Shown piece by piece: positions 49,801-64,000 of a stretch of 64,000 bases of DNA. Source of the DNA: Strongyloides papillosus (taxonomy: Eukaryota > Nematoda > Chromadorea > Rhabditida > Strongyloididae); contig SRSI01000010.1 in assembly GCA_005656395.1 (NCBI GenBank), forward strand, positions 1,426,001-1,490,000. The letters run 5' to 3'. Numbering within the stretch: the first letter of the stretch is position 1; each line of letters starts with the position of its first letter. The notes beneath the pieces were generated by a model. The model saw nothing but the letters and a program-made list of their open reading frames with translations, ran no database searches and was not told the DNA's origin. A program made the translations under genes and the position numbers.

Positions 49801-50736
49801 GGCTTCTAGATGGTGGCTCTGTTGTCCCCGTTTTAGCTTTAGATATTGCAGATAAAGACCATATACTTGATATTTGTGCAGCTCCTGGAGGTAAAAGCTT
49901 ACTAATGCTACAAACAGGTCTTCCAGAAAAAATTGTGTGTAATGATCAGAAAATGAGTCGTATTGGTCAATTGAGAAAAGCTTTGACTAGTTATGTACCT
50001 GAAGATTCGATACATGCAGAAAAAATTATTTTAAAAAGAAAAAATGCTTCGGACATTGAAAAATGGGATGAATTGAATTTGTATGATAAAGTTTTAGTTG
50101 ATGTACCGTGTTCAACAGATAGGTTAGCAGCAAAACAAGATGAAGGAAATATGTACAGTAAACAAATGACAAATGAAAGGCTAGGTCTACCTGAATTACA
50201 AACAAAAATATTGATGTAAGTTGGACAATAAAAATAAATGTCTTTTCGCAATTACACCTAAAAAATTTTTGAGAAAAAATTTTGTCATTAAAAATATACG
50301 TAGTTATTTGTAATTGTATAACTGATTAATTTATTATTAAACAAATAAACATGGAAAACATTATTTACAATTAAATATATGACGTTAAGTTCAATAAATT
50401 ACTTGACAGATTTATATATTAATTATATTTATTTTTAATTATAATCATTTTAGAAATGCCTTGCGGTCTGTAAAAGTTGGCGGAACGGTCGTATATTCAA
50501 CCTGTACATTGTCACCACTTCAGAATGAGTCTGTTATAGAGAATGCTTGTGCTATTGTAAAACGCAATTATGGCATTGTTTGTATTGAGAAAAGTTTGAA
50601 TAGATTGAAGAGTCATTTGACATCAACTGGCTTATACAAATTTAATGATCAATGTAGGAGAGGAATTTTAGTTGTTCCGTTCTTGCCTAGCAATTTTGGA
50701 CCTATGTATGTGTGCAAAATAATGAGAGAACAGTAA
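46897..50736 (+). CDS. NSUN4-like mitochondrial rRNA m5C methyltransferase
   Basis: SAM-dependent RNA cytosine-5 methyltransferase, in vertebrates acting on mitochondrial 12S rRNA and assembling the ribosome with MTERF4. Exons 46897-47331, 48176-48300, 49649-50215, 50454-50736; 469 residues. The N-terminal 30 residues are basic and Ser/Thr-rich, fitting mitochondrial import. The methyltransferase core shows motif I ILDICAAPGGKS, then VLVDVPCSTDR (motif IV with the releasing Cys) and VYSTCTLSPLQNES (motif VI with the nucleophile Cys). MSKI-type family residues and the C-terminal GPMYVCKI strand agree with NSUN4. It has no PUA domain, as in NSUN4. Introns 1 and 3 are 844 and 1348 nt, unusually long here, and carry repeat-like inserts. 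TCGTAG directly precedes the ATG. Confidence 0.92.
47360..47600. repeat. Repeat-like island inside NSUN4 intron 1
   Basis: The octamer CCCGGTGA occurs at 47366, 47482 and 47581, the first two followed by an AATT-type stretch and a TTATTA or AATAAC element. The unit at 47487-47508 is itself an imperfect palindrome. GAATTCG at 47355 and CGAATTC at 47405 form another inverted pair. This GC-richer composition is unlike the rest of the introns and suggests an inserted element. Confidence 0.5.
48421..48490. repeat. Long imperfect palindrome in NSUN4 intron 3
   Basis: The sequence reads almost the same on both strands around GATATC at 48453-48458. Both arms contain GCAAA-x-TGGAATTCC, offset by 3 bases, and further matching towards the centre. 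It is the first 70 bases after a TTTTATAG, inside the intron between exons at 48300 and 49649. It looks like a small foldback element. Confidence 0.6.
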
Positions 50737-51603
50737 ATTATTCTTTTTGTGGATATTAGTTTTGGCAAATAGGAAAATTTTAGTCATGTTGAAAGATTAT
50801 TGTTTGGGATTTATTGTTTAAAAAAGACGTACTTTAATAAAAAAAAATTGTGGATTATTTGTATTTCGAAGATTTATTTAGAGTATCTTATTTTAATGTT
50901 TATAAATTTCGTTTTTATTATGAAAGAAATTTTTGAATACCTACATTTCAGGCATTTCCGAGTCTTTTTTTCAGAATAGGAGTTTCAATAAATAGACGGT
51001 TACTACTTTTTAATTGTGATATATTCGGATATGGGTATTTATCTATTTTTAATTAATTAATAAATAAAATTCCTTTTGCAAATATTATGTATAATAATTT
51101 ATTTTCAATGATACAATTTTAAAAACTTTATGTTCATATTAATAATCTGAACTTTCAAAATAATTGTATTTATAAACTACAAACCCTTTAATTATTAAAA
51201 ATATATCAAATACTTTTTTTATTTAATATATTATGTTTATAAAAATAAAAAACTAATATTTCCCCAATCCGTTGAATGTAGTCTCCGTAAAACTAAATTA
51301 AATGAAATATTAATAAATGATAATAAAGAAAAGTAATAATATAGAATTACGGAATGACAGTTATACTAGTAATAAATAAGATAATTATTAAAAAAATTTA
51401 AAAATACTAGTATAATTGATATTTTATATCTTTTATAATTCTTAAAAAATAATTATTTTCTTTAATATTGTAGAGAAACTGAAATATCATTGACAATTGT
51501 GAATAATAAATTTCACTTTTAAATACTGTGTTCCCTCAATTTTTTACAATTATAATTAAAAATCTATTTTTTTTAAATCATCAAAATGTCAAATATTTAT
51601 ATC

Positions 51604-51690
51604 TTTTTGATCAGTGGTTAAATATTTATAATATTTTGATCGGTGATAAAAATATTAATGGTATTTTGATCAGTAATAAAAAACTTAGTA
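51604..51690. repeat. Degenerate tandem repeat, unit 29-30 bp
   Basis: TTTTGATC followed by [A/G]GTG or AGTA and then A/T-rich filler occurs at 51605, 51634 and 51664. A similar phrase occurs in inverse orientation near 51740 (TTTTTTATCACTGG). Confidence 0.55.
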
Positions 51691-52223
51691 CTGAAAATCT
51701 ATCAAAAATTTTTTAAATATAGTATTAGTCAATTTTTTATCACTGGTAATGTCATCATTGTTTTTAAAATCAATGATAAGTACGAAAAATTGATTTCGCT
51801 CATGTCTGGATACATTCTGTCATACTTTGTAACAATTATAATTCGAGTATTTAATAAAAAAAGAAAAGATACTGTTTTTTTGTTTAAAAATTTAATTTAG
51901 ACCGTTAGTATTTTAAAAGTCCATATAATATAAAAAATATGAACAGAATAATTGTATGCTTATAAAAGTATTTTTGCTTGTAGAACATATTAGTTTAATC
52001 TTAGTATGGTTTTATATTGAATGCAGGAAATAATATTTATCAACATTAGGTCACTTTTTGAACAGAAAATATCTCTAATATGGCAGATAGAGAGAAATTG
52101 TTTTATTTTCTAACATGATTTATAATTTAAAGTATGAAGTACTAGAATCCGATGACTTCAGAATATGTCATAAAGTATATTTGACGAAGGTTTACTCAGT
52201 TTCTTATTATTATTTTATAAAAG

Positions 52224-52486
52224 TACAGGATGTTTCACAAAAACATCTCTTGCAAAAATACATTCCCATGAATTTTTAGAAAAAGTAGCAGATTTGAATT
52301 TTTATATTTAGCAATATGTGAAATATATTGAGATAATTTTTCTAAAAAAATTTTTACTTTTTCTTAACGATGGTAAACATAGTACCCATCAACATTTTGG
52401 TAGCGACCTAAAATTCTGTATAAATTTTTGTGTCGTATAACAAAAAAATCTAAACGTTTATCACGGAGATGTTCGTACTTCCTGTA
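52224..52486. mobile_element. Mariner-like MITE, about 260 bp
   Basis: The left end reads TA-CAGGATGT...AACATCTC. The right end read backwards gives TA-CAGGAAGT...AACATCTCC. So imperfect terminal inverted repeats of about 25 bases are each flanked by TA, the target duplication of Tc1/mariner elements. No open frame lies inside, so it would be a non-autonomous copy. The ends are mutated, so it is probably old. Confidence 0.5.
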
Positions 52487-54635
52487 TAAATGCAATGGTA
52501 TCGGAAAAAAGAAAATCTTACTATGACATTTCAATATGAATCAAGAGTTCAGTTTTGTATATTAAATTTTTTAATAAATAAATATAGAGAAGAAATATAT
52601 TAATTAAAACAAATAAGTTAAATCTATTTTGTAAGTGATGGAATATAGTAAAACAATTATTCTTATTTTTTAAAACTACATTACGTCAATCTTTACTTCC
52701 AATTATTTTTTACTGATATTTTTTTAATGTATTTATTTTAATGTTGTAAATGAAACCTGAATATATTTTCATTCACTTTTGTAGAAATAATCATTAGTTG
52801 TTTGTAGTATTTTACTCAATTAATTATACTTTTTATGGATCCTTTTCATTTTTCTTATAATTAGTTTTATTTAATATTAGAAACATTCTTTTTGATTAAC
52901 ATAAACTGTAATTATTTTAAACATTGGGATCCATTTTTGGTTTGTTTGAATTATATATCAAATACTTTCTATAGTAATAAAGTGATTAGTGTTAATCGCT
53001 TTAAACTATAATACATTTTATTAAAACTGTAACGAATATTGTTATTCTACAATTTACAACATAATTTCTTAGCGTTATTCTTTTAACAGTTTATAATAAT
53101 AAAAAATAAAAACTAATATTAAATAACAATAGATAAAAATTTTTATTGATAAATGTAATTAATAAATTTATTTAAACTCAATAACTTAAGATGATTTTAC
53201 AAGACAGATAAATTTCTTAGATAAAAATTTAAATTAAATTTAAAAATATCATAATTAAAACTTATCAAGGTTCTAAGTTATGTGATTTTTAAAACATTAT
53301 ATAAAATTTGTGAACGATAAATTATTTTTATTATAAACCAAACGTGATACCAAATAAAAGTTATAAACTTTATAAATAAAGGTAGTGGATGACATAAAAA
53401 GTTATACAACCTAACTTCTTGTTAATATTGCATACCTTATTTTAACTAAGAAAAACGAATGATGTCAACTACCAAATTTATATATACTCCAATTTTAATA
53501 TCACGTCATAATAAACACCATATTTAACGTCAATATCCGACTTTATTTATTCACATTTAATAAATAAAATTAATTGCTTATTTTTATAACTAGTTACATT
53601 TCATATTACTTTATATTCATGAATTTTTATATAAATCGGTTTTATTTTTGATCAATAGTTTAATTTATCATCATTCACCATTTATAGAATTATTTTTTAT
53701 CAATAAAAAACAAGATTTTATGTGTAAAAATGGTTTTTTTCTATTGTATTGTTTACTTATTTTTTTAGTTAAAAAATAACTAATTTTTAAGACATTTTTA
53801 TTATTGTAATAACGTCATATATTTCAAAATTATATTATAACGCTGATCGTATTTTATTTTTTGTAAAAATAAATATATTTTTTTTATAATTTAAAAGATT
53901 ATATATGATTGCACAATATTATAAAAATAAGGTGAGATTGTAATACATTTGAAAATTTTACTCAATTTTTTTAATTCTTAAAATATATTTATTTAAATCA
54001 ATTATATCTCTTTTTTATTTGCATATTAAATTATTTTATTTTTTTAACTTATCACTAATAAGATTAATTTCACAGTTTGTTAAAATATATCTTAATTATT
54101 AAAAAAATATTTTATTAGTTAATATGTATTTTAAGACCTGCTATTTAAAAGTCATCCCTTGTTAATAGTTGTTATGACAATTCGGAAGCAATTTTTTCAT
54201 ATAACATTCGTAAAAGTAATGTTCATTTATAGTTAAAATTTATTAATGTTTTTATTATATGGTTAGATTGTTTATATTAAAATAACATTTATTTTTTTAA
54301 ATGAGGTATATATTTTGATAAAATGAGTTTATATAAGTATAAAGGTGGAAATTGATTGTGTTCATAGTTTTATTATTATTAAAGGATATTAGGTTAAGTT
54401 TAATCGATTTATATGCAACTAATTGTATCATCTATATTTGTGATGTTATGTCTACTACGACGTAAAATGATTTTTGTATTACACAGAATAGTCATTTATT
54501 TATATCTATATGAAAATTTCGAAAATTTTTATAAAAATATTTGTTATTTGACCTTTATTTCATACAACTATTCCGTTATAGAAAAATTACGTATTACTTT
54601 TACTAAACTAATTTTATTATTTTTGTAGGTTTATA

Positions 54636-56062
54636 ATGAAATCTCATACTAGAATATATTATTCTATTTTTCTAATTTTCCTAACATTATTTCCGTCCGA
54701 AGTATTAGGTAAACGTTCTTCTGGAGGTTCATTTTCACGTGGAAATGTACCACAAAGTAATAGTAGACCATCAGGACAATCATCTAATTCACATTCTAAT
54801 AGTGGTTGGAATACAAACAGTGGTTTTCAACCTGCAGGAAATCCTAGGGGAATGAATAATCAAAATAGAAATTTCCAACAACCTAATAATTTTAATAATC
54901 AACCAAACAATTTCCACCAACCTAACAATTTCCATCAACCTAATCAAGGATTCGGTCATAACAGTGGATTTAATTCACATGTTAAGTAAGCTTTTACTTT
55001 TATTTTCTTAATTTTTTTGATAGTGTACCACCACAAAAAAGTACCGGTCAATGGAAAACAGCTCTTGCTGCTGGTGCTGCCGGAGCAATTGGTGGAATGT
55101 TACTTTATGAGGGAACTAAAGCTATAATTAAGAATGCTGCAGCTCCATTTAATGTAGGTGGAAAAGATTATTATTGGGGAAATGAAAATTACAAACAACA
55201 AAATGGAATGTTTATGTGTAGTATTCCATTAGAACAATTAAATCAAAGAACAAAAAGAGATGCTGAAACAACAACTACATCAACAAGCACTAGTTCTCCT
55301 TCTACTTCTCCCGCTACCGGAACTACTCCATCACCAAATAATGTCTTACAAAATGTACAATTTGCCAATGGTGATAGACCAAAGAACGTTGTTTGGAGTT
55401 GTAGACAAGGTGTTGAAGTTTGTTGCGGTATGAATTGTTGTCCAAATCCTCAAATGGAAAATCGTAGTAGTGCATCACAAGGATCTTCTGGACCATCAAT
55501 CTTTTCAATCATTCTATTGTCAGTTTTTACATTTTTCACTTTTTATACACATCAATAATTTTGTCTTTTTCATAGTTTAAATATGAATAATATATATATA
55601 TATTTTAAAAATTTTTTATTAGCGATTTTTTAAAAAGAAATTTAAATAACTTAATATCGGTTTTTCAAAATATTTATTTTTAGTATTCTTTTCACTTTAT
55701 TGCTGATAGGATGCTGTACATGTGCTCTAATTTATTGTTTTTGTAAAAGTTTGTTAAATAAATGTATGGGACAGGATGAGAGTAACGATCAATACAGTAA
55801 TCAAAAGTATGAGAATAATTATTCACAAGAACGTAAGTTGAAGACATCTCTTTATTGTAATTTAGTTTTTTTTAAAGAATCGTCATATCCAATGCAAAAT
55901 TATCCTCAAGGAACTCAACAACAATATCCGTCATATCCTCAAGGAACCCAACAACAGTATCCGTCATATCCTCAAGGAACTCAACAACATTACCCGTCTT
56001 ATCCATCAAATCAAGGTGGATATCCTTCAAATAATCAGCCAGTTTATCCCTCATATAATTAA
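54636..56062 (+). CDS. CX-module surface protein with prion-like layout
   Basis: Exons 54636-54985 and 55024-55558 give a 294-residue form; splicing instead from 55518 to 55684-55832 and 55878-56062 gives 392 residues. Order along the protein: signal peptide (1-24); Lys-Arg, then Gly/Ser/Asn/Gln-rich repeats such as PNNFHQPNNFHQPN (25-116); an Ala/Gly hydrophobic tract, ALAAGAAGAIGGMLL (130-144); and a Tyr/Trp-containing segment. Six cysteines at 182, 243, 250, 251, 255 and 256 match the nematode CX module. They are split by an RTKR site (192-195, possible furin cleavage) and a Thr/Ser-rich linker. The short form ends in a hydrophobic tail like a GPI signal; the long form gains a membrane helix and a cytosolic tail with three YPQGTQQQYPS repeats. 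Function unknown. Confidence 0.78.
55901..55999 (+). repeat. 33-bp coding tandem repeat in the CX gene
   Basis: Three copies start at 55901, 55934 and 55967, each coding YPQGTQQ[Q/H]YPS, with only a few silent or His-changing differences. Such a repeat can vary in copy number between strains. Confidence 0.85.
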
Positions 56063-56723
56063 ATTTGTAATGCTTTTTATACAAAAAATTTTTTGCCATA
56101 CCACTTTTCCAATAAATAAATAAATATATTTTAATTTATAATGCAAAAGATAATCATACAAACAGTTAAAAAAAATTTAAAGAAACCAATTCTATAACAA
56201 ATTAAAGTTTATAGATGCCTTCCAATTGAAAAAAAATCTTTAGTTAAAAAAAGTATTGTTTATAATAATCAGATGTCACATAACTTAATCTAAAATATTA
56301 TATCTTAGTTTTAGTTGAAAGAAGACAGTTTTTTAAAAGTGATAAAAGAGGTTGAGTATTTTAATTTTTTCATTAAAAGAAATTGGCGAATCATTTCCAA
56401 TACTATTTTTCTTAATGTAATTACAATTTCAGAAACAAGTAAGCGAAGACCTGACAAAATATCTAAAACTTTTATTTAATGTTGACATACCAATTTTCTA
56501 AAAACTAAAGAAGACTTGATAGGCTGTAACTTCTTCTAAAGAAAACTCAGTGGAAAAATGTACTGTTTAAAGTAAACAAATTGAGCATATATTTTTATGC
56601 TAAATTTACAATATCCATGTAGTAAGTATAAAGCTTGTGGATATGTTTATCTATTTTAATTATTCATCTACTTTTTAAAATAACTTTATTTATTAAATTA
56701 TTATATATAATATCTTTCTAGAT
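56063..56723. other. Intergenic region
   Basis: AT-rich, no gene. It ends in a TATCTTTCTAG acceptor 2 nt before the ARPC3 ATG. Confidence 0.5.
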
Positions 56724-57324
56724 ATGCCTGTATACCATTCTCGTTTCAATGACTGCCAAGAAATGATTGGGAATATGGCTTTATTGCCAGTAAAAACTAC
56801 ATTTAAAGGACCAGCAATGAAATTAGGTTGTTAAATTTATTATATTTTTAATAGTGTTTTATCGTTTAACTATTTTAGATATTAATTCTGATGAAGTCGA
56901 TATTATTGATGAGGCATTATTATATTTTAAGCCAAATATATTTTTTAGAGAATTTGAAATCAAGGGTCCTGGTGATAGAACTTTGATATATTTAATTCTT
57001 TATATTTCCGAATGCCTTAGAAAAATATTAAAGTGTGCTGATAGAATACAAGCTCAAAAAGATTTGAATATGTTGGCTTTGAATCAAAAAATTCCAATTC
57101 CAGGTGATACAGATTTCCCTCTCAATGGAATGTATAAAGGACCAACAACAAAACAAGAATCTGAAAATATGAAAATGTATCTTCAGCAACTTCGCCAAGA
57201 AATTGGTCAAAGACTTGTAGAAAGAGTTTATGCTAACAATGGAGCAGCTCTAAAGTGGTGGTTGTGCTTTAGTAAGAAAAGATTTCTTGAGAAATCCCTT
57301 ATTCGTCCAGGTGTTGTCTTTTAA
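56724..57324 (+). CDS. Arp2/3 complex subunit 3 (ARPC3, p21)
   Basis: Small subunit of the seven-protein complex that nucleates branched actin. Exons 56724-56826 and 56879-57324; 182 residues, matching the family. Landmarks are MPVYHSRF at the start, IGNMALLPV-x-x-x-FKGPA, DIIDEALLYFKPNIFFREFEI, DRTLIYLILYISECL, the IPIPGDTDFPLN loop, YLQQLRQEIGQRL and the WWLCFSKKRF-x-x-KSL end. The intron donor is GTTGTT after an AG, weaker than the GTAAG/GTATG type used elsewhere in the window, but the join keeps the frame. Conservation makes the call secure. Confidence 0.96.
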
Positions 57325-58068
57325 TTCTTTTCTCTAAACACAAACACCATTTTTTAATTAATCATTAAATATAAAATTACATTTTCTTATCATGATTTTT
57401 TCTATAAATTATTTATTCTTTTTATTTTAATTGTATTAAATCCTTATAATTGTTTAGTTATTATGGATAGATGGTAGTATAACCTATAGAAAATGTTCAA
57501 AAGTGGAATTTAAAAAGTTAGCTTCGTTTTAAACAAATTAGTTTAGCCATTTTTTTGATTATTTTATCTGTATACTATATTTTGTTTATATGAAATTAGG
57601 AATAAATTTAATATAAGTTAAAGGAAGTAAATTGAAATAAAATCATTAATGTGGAATTTATTTTTGTAATGTATGTATTAAATTTTTAAAAAAATATTTT
57701 GTAATTCATTAGTTAAGAAGTTTACAAAAATAATGTACTTTTTTTTAAAATAAGTAATAAAGTATTAGGCATGTATTTTAAAGATTATACTTCTTTTTGA
57801 TTAATTTAATTCGTTTTAAATAGTGGTAAAATAATATAAAATGTAATTGAGAGTTTCTAGAGTATTTATTACTCTAAGAACCTAGGAAGAAAATAAAATA
57901 AAATTTAAATTTAAATTGTTACTTTTAGTATAATCCTTATGAGAATTGCGTATAGTAATATTATGTAATAAAGTGTTTGTTTGAAAAATTTACTTCTATA
58001 TTAGTCTTTATTCACTCAAATAAAATTTCTTGACTATTTTCAATTTTTTTACATACTACTTTATTAAA
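57325..58068. other. Intergenic region upstream of the K2P gene
   Basis: AT-rich, no gene or repeat recognised. Confidence 0.5.
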
Positions 58069-60130
58069 ATGCTCCAACGACGGTCTGTCAATAACGAATT
58101 ACCTGAAAAGAAAGGTTTATTGTCAGATTTTGACAATAATGATATTCCTCCTGACAGTATACCACCTGCACCACCTGATTCCTGGAATATAGATGATTTA
58201 TTGCCAGAAGAACAAGTAAGTTTAATTTTTATCTATTAAAATGTCATAAATCATACTCTATCATATAGACAATTCTTTTATTTTTTCAATTCACATTTTA
58301 TTGTTAAGATAAATTAGGCTTCTAAAATTTTAATACATGTATCTCGTTTTGAAACAACATCAAAAAAGTTAAACACATATCCTATGGGATTATTTGTGAT
58401 TAGAGTTATAATGTAACAAAAAGGCGTTAGCATATTTTTATATTTTATATCTAAAACAAAGAATATAATATTGTCATAATATTAGATGCTTGATATTATA
58501 TAATTTACCATAGCAAATTATCAAAAATATTTTTATATTTTTACATAACTCTACATTTACTATCAACTTTATATTATAAAAAAAATATTTTTTAATAAAT
58601 ATTTAAATATGAAAGCGATAAATACTATGCATAGATTGAGGCTCCAAAGTGAAGCTAGAAAATTAAACAGGAAATTAGGAGAAAAAGAAGATGGAGAGGT
58701 TAGATTTTATGATAAAATTTCTATTTATACATTTTTCATTTATATTAATTATGTAATTTTAAGGAATTTATAAATCCAATGCCGTTGTGGAAAAAATATG
58801 GCAAACTAATTCTATTTCATATAGGATTATGTTTTTTAAGTTTATTATATATAATTGGTGGAGCATTTATTTTTTTCCATTTTGAACGGCCTAATGAATT
58901 AGCAATTCGATCTGAAAATGTGAATAAAATAAATGAAGAGAAGGCAAAGATGTTATCCCATGTCTGGGAAATGCTTAATGATGATTCATTATCAAAAGGT
59001 AATATAAAAGTACTTTTATAGTAACATTTATAATATTTTTCAGAATATATTGAAGCACAAGCTATGGAACATATTGATAATGTAACAAGATTATTATTTG
59101 AAGCATTTGATACACATTATATAACTGCTACACATTTAAATCAAGGAATAGATTCCAGTGAAGATGAATACTCATGGACAATTACGACTGCGATATTTTT
59201 TACAACAACTCTTTTGACAACTATAGGATATGGCAATCTTGTCCCTACATCATTTTATGGAAGACTTTTTTGTATTGTTTATGCTTTATTTGGTGTACCA
59301 CTGATATTAATAACTGTGGCAGATATAGGAAAATTTCTTTCTGAAAATATAATTCGTTTGTATGGAGCGTACACCAGAGCAAAAAAGAAGATTAATAAGA
59401 AATACAATGAGAAGATAAACAATAATAATAATATTACTTCTATTGATGGTCAATTTGAAGAAGAAGATGATGATAACACAAAAGAGAAAGACCAACTAAT
59501 GCAATTTGGCTTAGGAAATTATGTAGCAATTCCAATTTTACTAATTGTTACAATTCTCTTAAGTTACATGACAATTGGAGCTTTGATAATAGCAAATTTG
59601 GAGGGATGGCATTTTTTCGAGGGTTTCTACTTTAGTTTCATTACAATGACAACTGTAGGTACGTATATGATAAAAAAAAATTTATTTTAACAACTTATTC
59701 TATTTATTAATAATATTACCAATTTTTAGGGTTCGGAGATATCGTTCCTCTCAATCATCGCTTCTTTTTCTTTGATTTAGCATACATTATTGTTGGTTTA
59801 GCTATCACAACAATGTGCATAGATTTATTTGGTGTTCAATATATAAGAAAAATCCATTATTTTGGAAGAGCAATTAAAGATGCTAGATTTGCATTAGTTA
59901 ATGTTGGAGGAAAAATGGTTCATGTTCCAGATTTAATGAGATACGCAAGTGTATTACAACAAAAATATGGACAAAAAAAGAATAATAATGAAGATATAAA
60001 AGGAGCATATGCTCCAAAAGATTTACCTTTGATACGATACATTGACTACGGAGCAATGGCATCACTAGATTCCTTGTCAAGTATTTTCAGTAATGTATTT
60101 GGAAAAAGCAGACAGCCTAGTATGGTATAA
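58069..60130 (+). CDS. Two-pore-domain potassium channel (TWK family)
   Basis: Background K+ channel of the plasma membrane. Exons 58069-58215, 58764-58998, 59044-59658 and 59730-60130; 465 residues. The cytosolic N-terminus is acidic and Pro-rich. M1 is LILFHIGLCFLSLLYIIGGAFIFF. Pore 1 has the filter TTIGYGN and pore 2 TTVGFGD, both intact, each followed by a helix; the loop between M2 and M3 carries Lys and Asn/Asp-Glu runs. The C-terminal part (RFALVNVGGKMVHVPDLMRYASVLQQKYG) is shared by several nematode TWK channels, and the end (PSMV) could be a PDZ ligand. An alternative first exon, 58609-58698 (MKAINTMHRLRLQS...), also ends in phase 0 before exon 58764 and would replace the acidic N-terminus with a basic one. 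The exact TWK paralog cannot be named. Confidence 0.9.
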
Positions 60131-60345
60131 GATAATTATATTTTAACAATATAAGTAGTTAAACATAGATCAAATGTTTAGTATTTAATCTTCAAAAAAT
60201 ATCATAATTATTAGATGGTGAACAAAACCAACTGATTATCTCCAAAATGCACATTTAAATATTATTTCATTTTTCAATTTAAAGCTGGTAGTTGTAGTAA
60301 AATAATAAAAACTCCACCTCTGTTATACACATATATATATTTTCT

Positions 60346-64000
<3,655 letters not shown>

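Larger units (their letters stand above)
50737..54635. other. Large intergenic region, 3.9 kb
   Basis: Mostly plain AT-rich DNA. It contains a short degenerate tandem repeat (51.6 kb) and a mariner-like miniature element (52.2-52.5 kb), listed separately. Open frames at 51528-51716 and 54413-54628 are low-complexity and not supported. A TTTTTGTAG acceptor lies 7 nt before the next gene's ATG. Confidence 0.55.

Noticed and set aside
51528..51716. 62-codon open frame
   Set aside because: Lies over a 30-bp tandem repeat; the apparent protein simply reflects the repeat.
54413..54628. 71-codon frame just before the CX gene
   Set aside because: Hydrophobic low-complexity run that ends at the acceptor before the CX start; more likely 5' UTR or outron.

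Overview
The window is eukaryotic, strongly AT-rich nuclear DNA, most likely from a clade IV nematode of the Strongyloides / Parastrongyloides type. Four things support this: most introns are about 40-55 nt; splice or trans-splice acceptors of the form TTTTCAG or TTTTAG lie a few bases before many start codons; the gene set is nematode-like (MATH-BTB, CX module, TWK potassium channel, RIG-5-like Ig protein, CPZ-type cathepsin); and there are no bacterial features. The species is inference. I modelled 24 coding genes, plus one coding-like stretch that looks broken. Many exons were joined by hand from splice sites, so several genes are longer than any single open frame.

Layout. 1-7.5 kb: 5' part of a condensin CAP-D2 subunit and taspase-1 on the minus strand (candidate operon, taspase first), a ZFR-type zinc-finger/DZF protein, and a PDZ protein. 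7.8-12.3 kb: cathepsin Z, an orphan protein and an RMI1-like genome-stability protein, all on the plus strand. 12.4-14.2 kb: mitochondrial pyruvate carrier 2 and Rab2. 16.2-19.6 kb: a MATH-BTB protein tail-to-tail with an Axin (RGS + GSK3-binding segment + DIX). 19.7-26 kb: a gene-poor block with a decayed tandem repeat and a GC-rich hairpin pair. 26-31 kb: dCMP deaminase, a small orphan, a large low-complexity orphan and a coding-like relic. 32-37.5 kb: GPN1 GTPase, a four-domain fasciclin protein and COX7C. 39.5-44.5 kb: a RIG-5/DIP-like three-Ig protein and a four-pass membrane protein. 44.7-50.7 kb: NUDC, an MTRFR-type release factor, LSM4 and NSUN4. 54.6-64 kb: a CX-module surface protein with prion-protein-like layout, ARPC3, a two-pore potassium channel and an SR-protein kinase that runs off the right edge.

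How the genes relate. Most are unrelated housekeeping functions packed at short spacing, as is usual in compact nematode genomes. Mitochondrial functions recur (MPC2, COX7C, MTRFR, NSUN4). LSM4-NSUN4, taspase-condensin, four-pass protein-NUDC and dCMP deaminase-orphan have the close same-strand spacing of SL-trans-spliced operons. Alternative exon structure also recurs. The RIG-5-like and CX genes each have two possible 3' endings that change membrane attachment. The K2P and SRPK genes each have two possible first coding exons with matching splice phase. The most unusual candidate is the CX-module protein at 54.6-56.1 kb.
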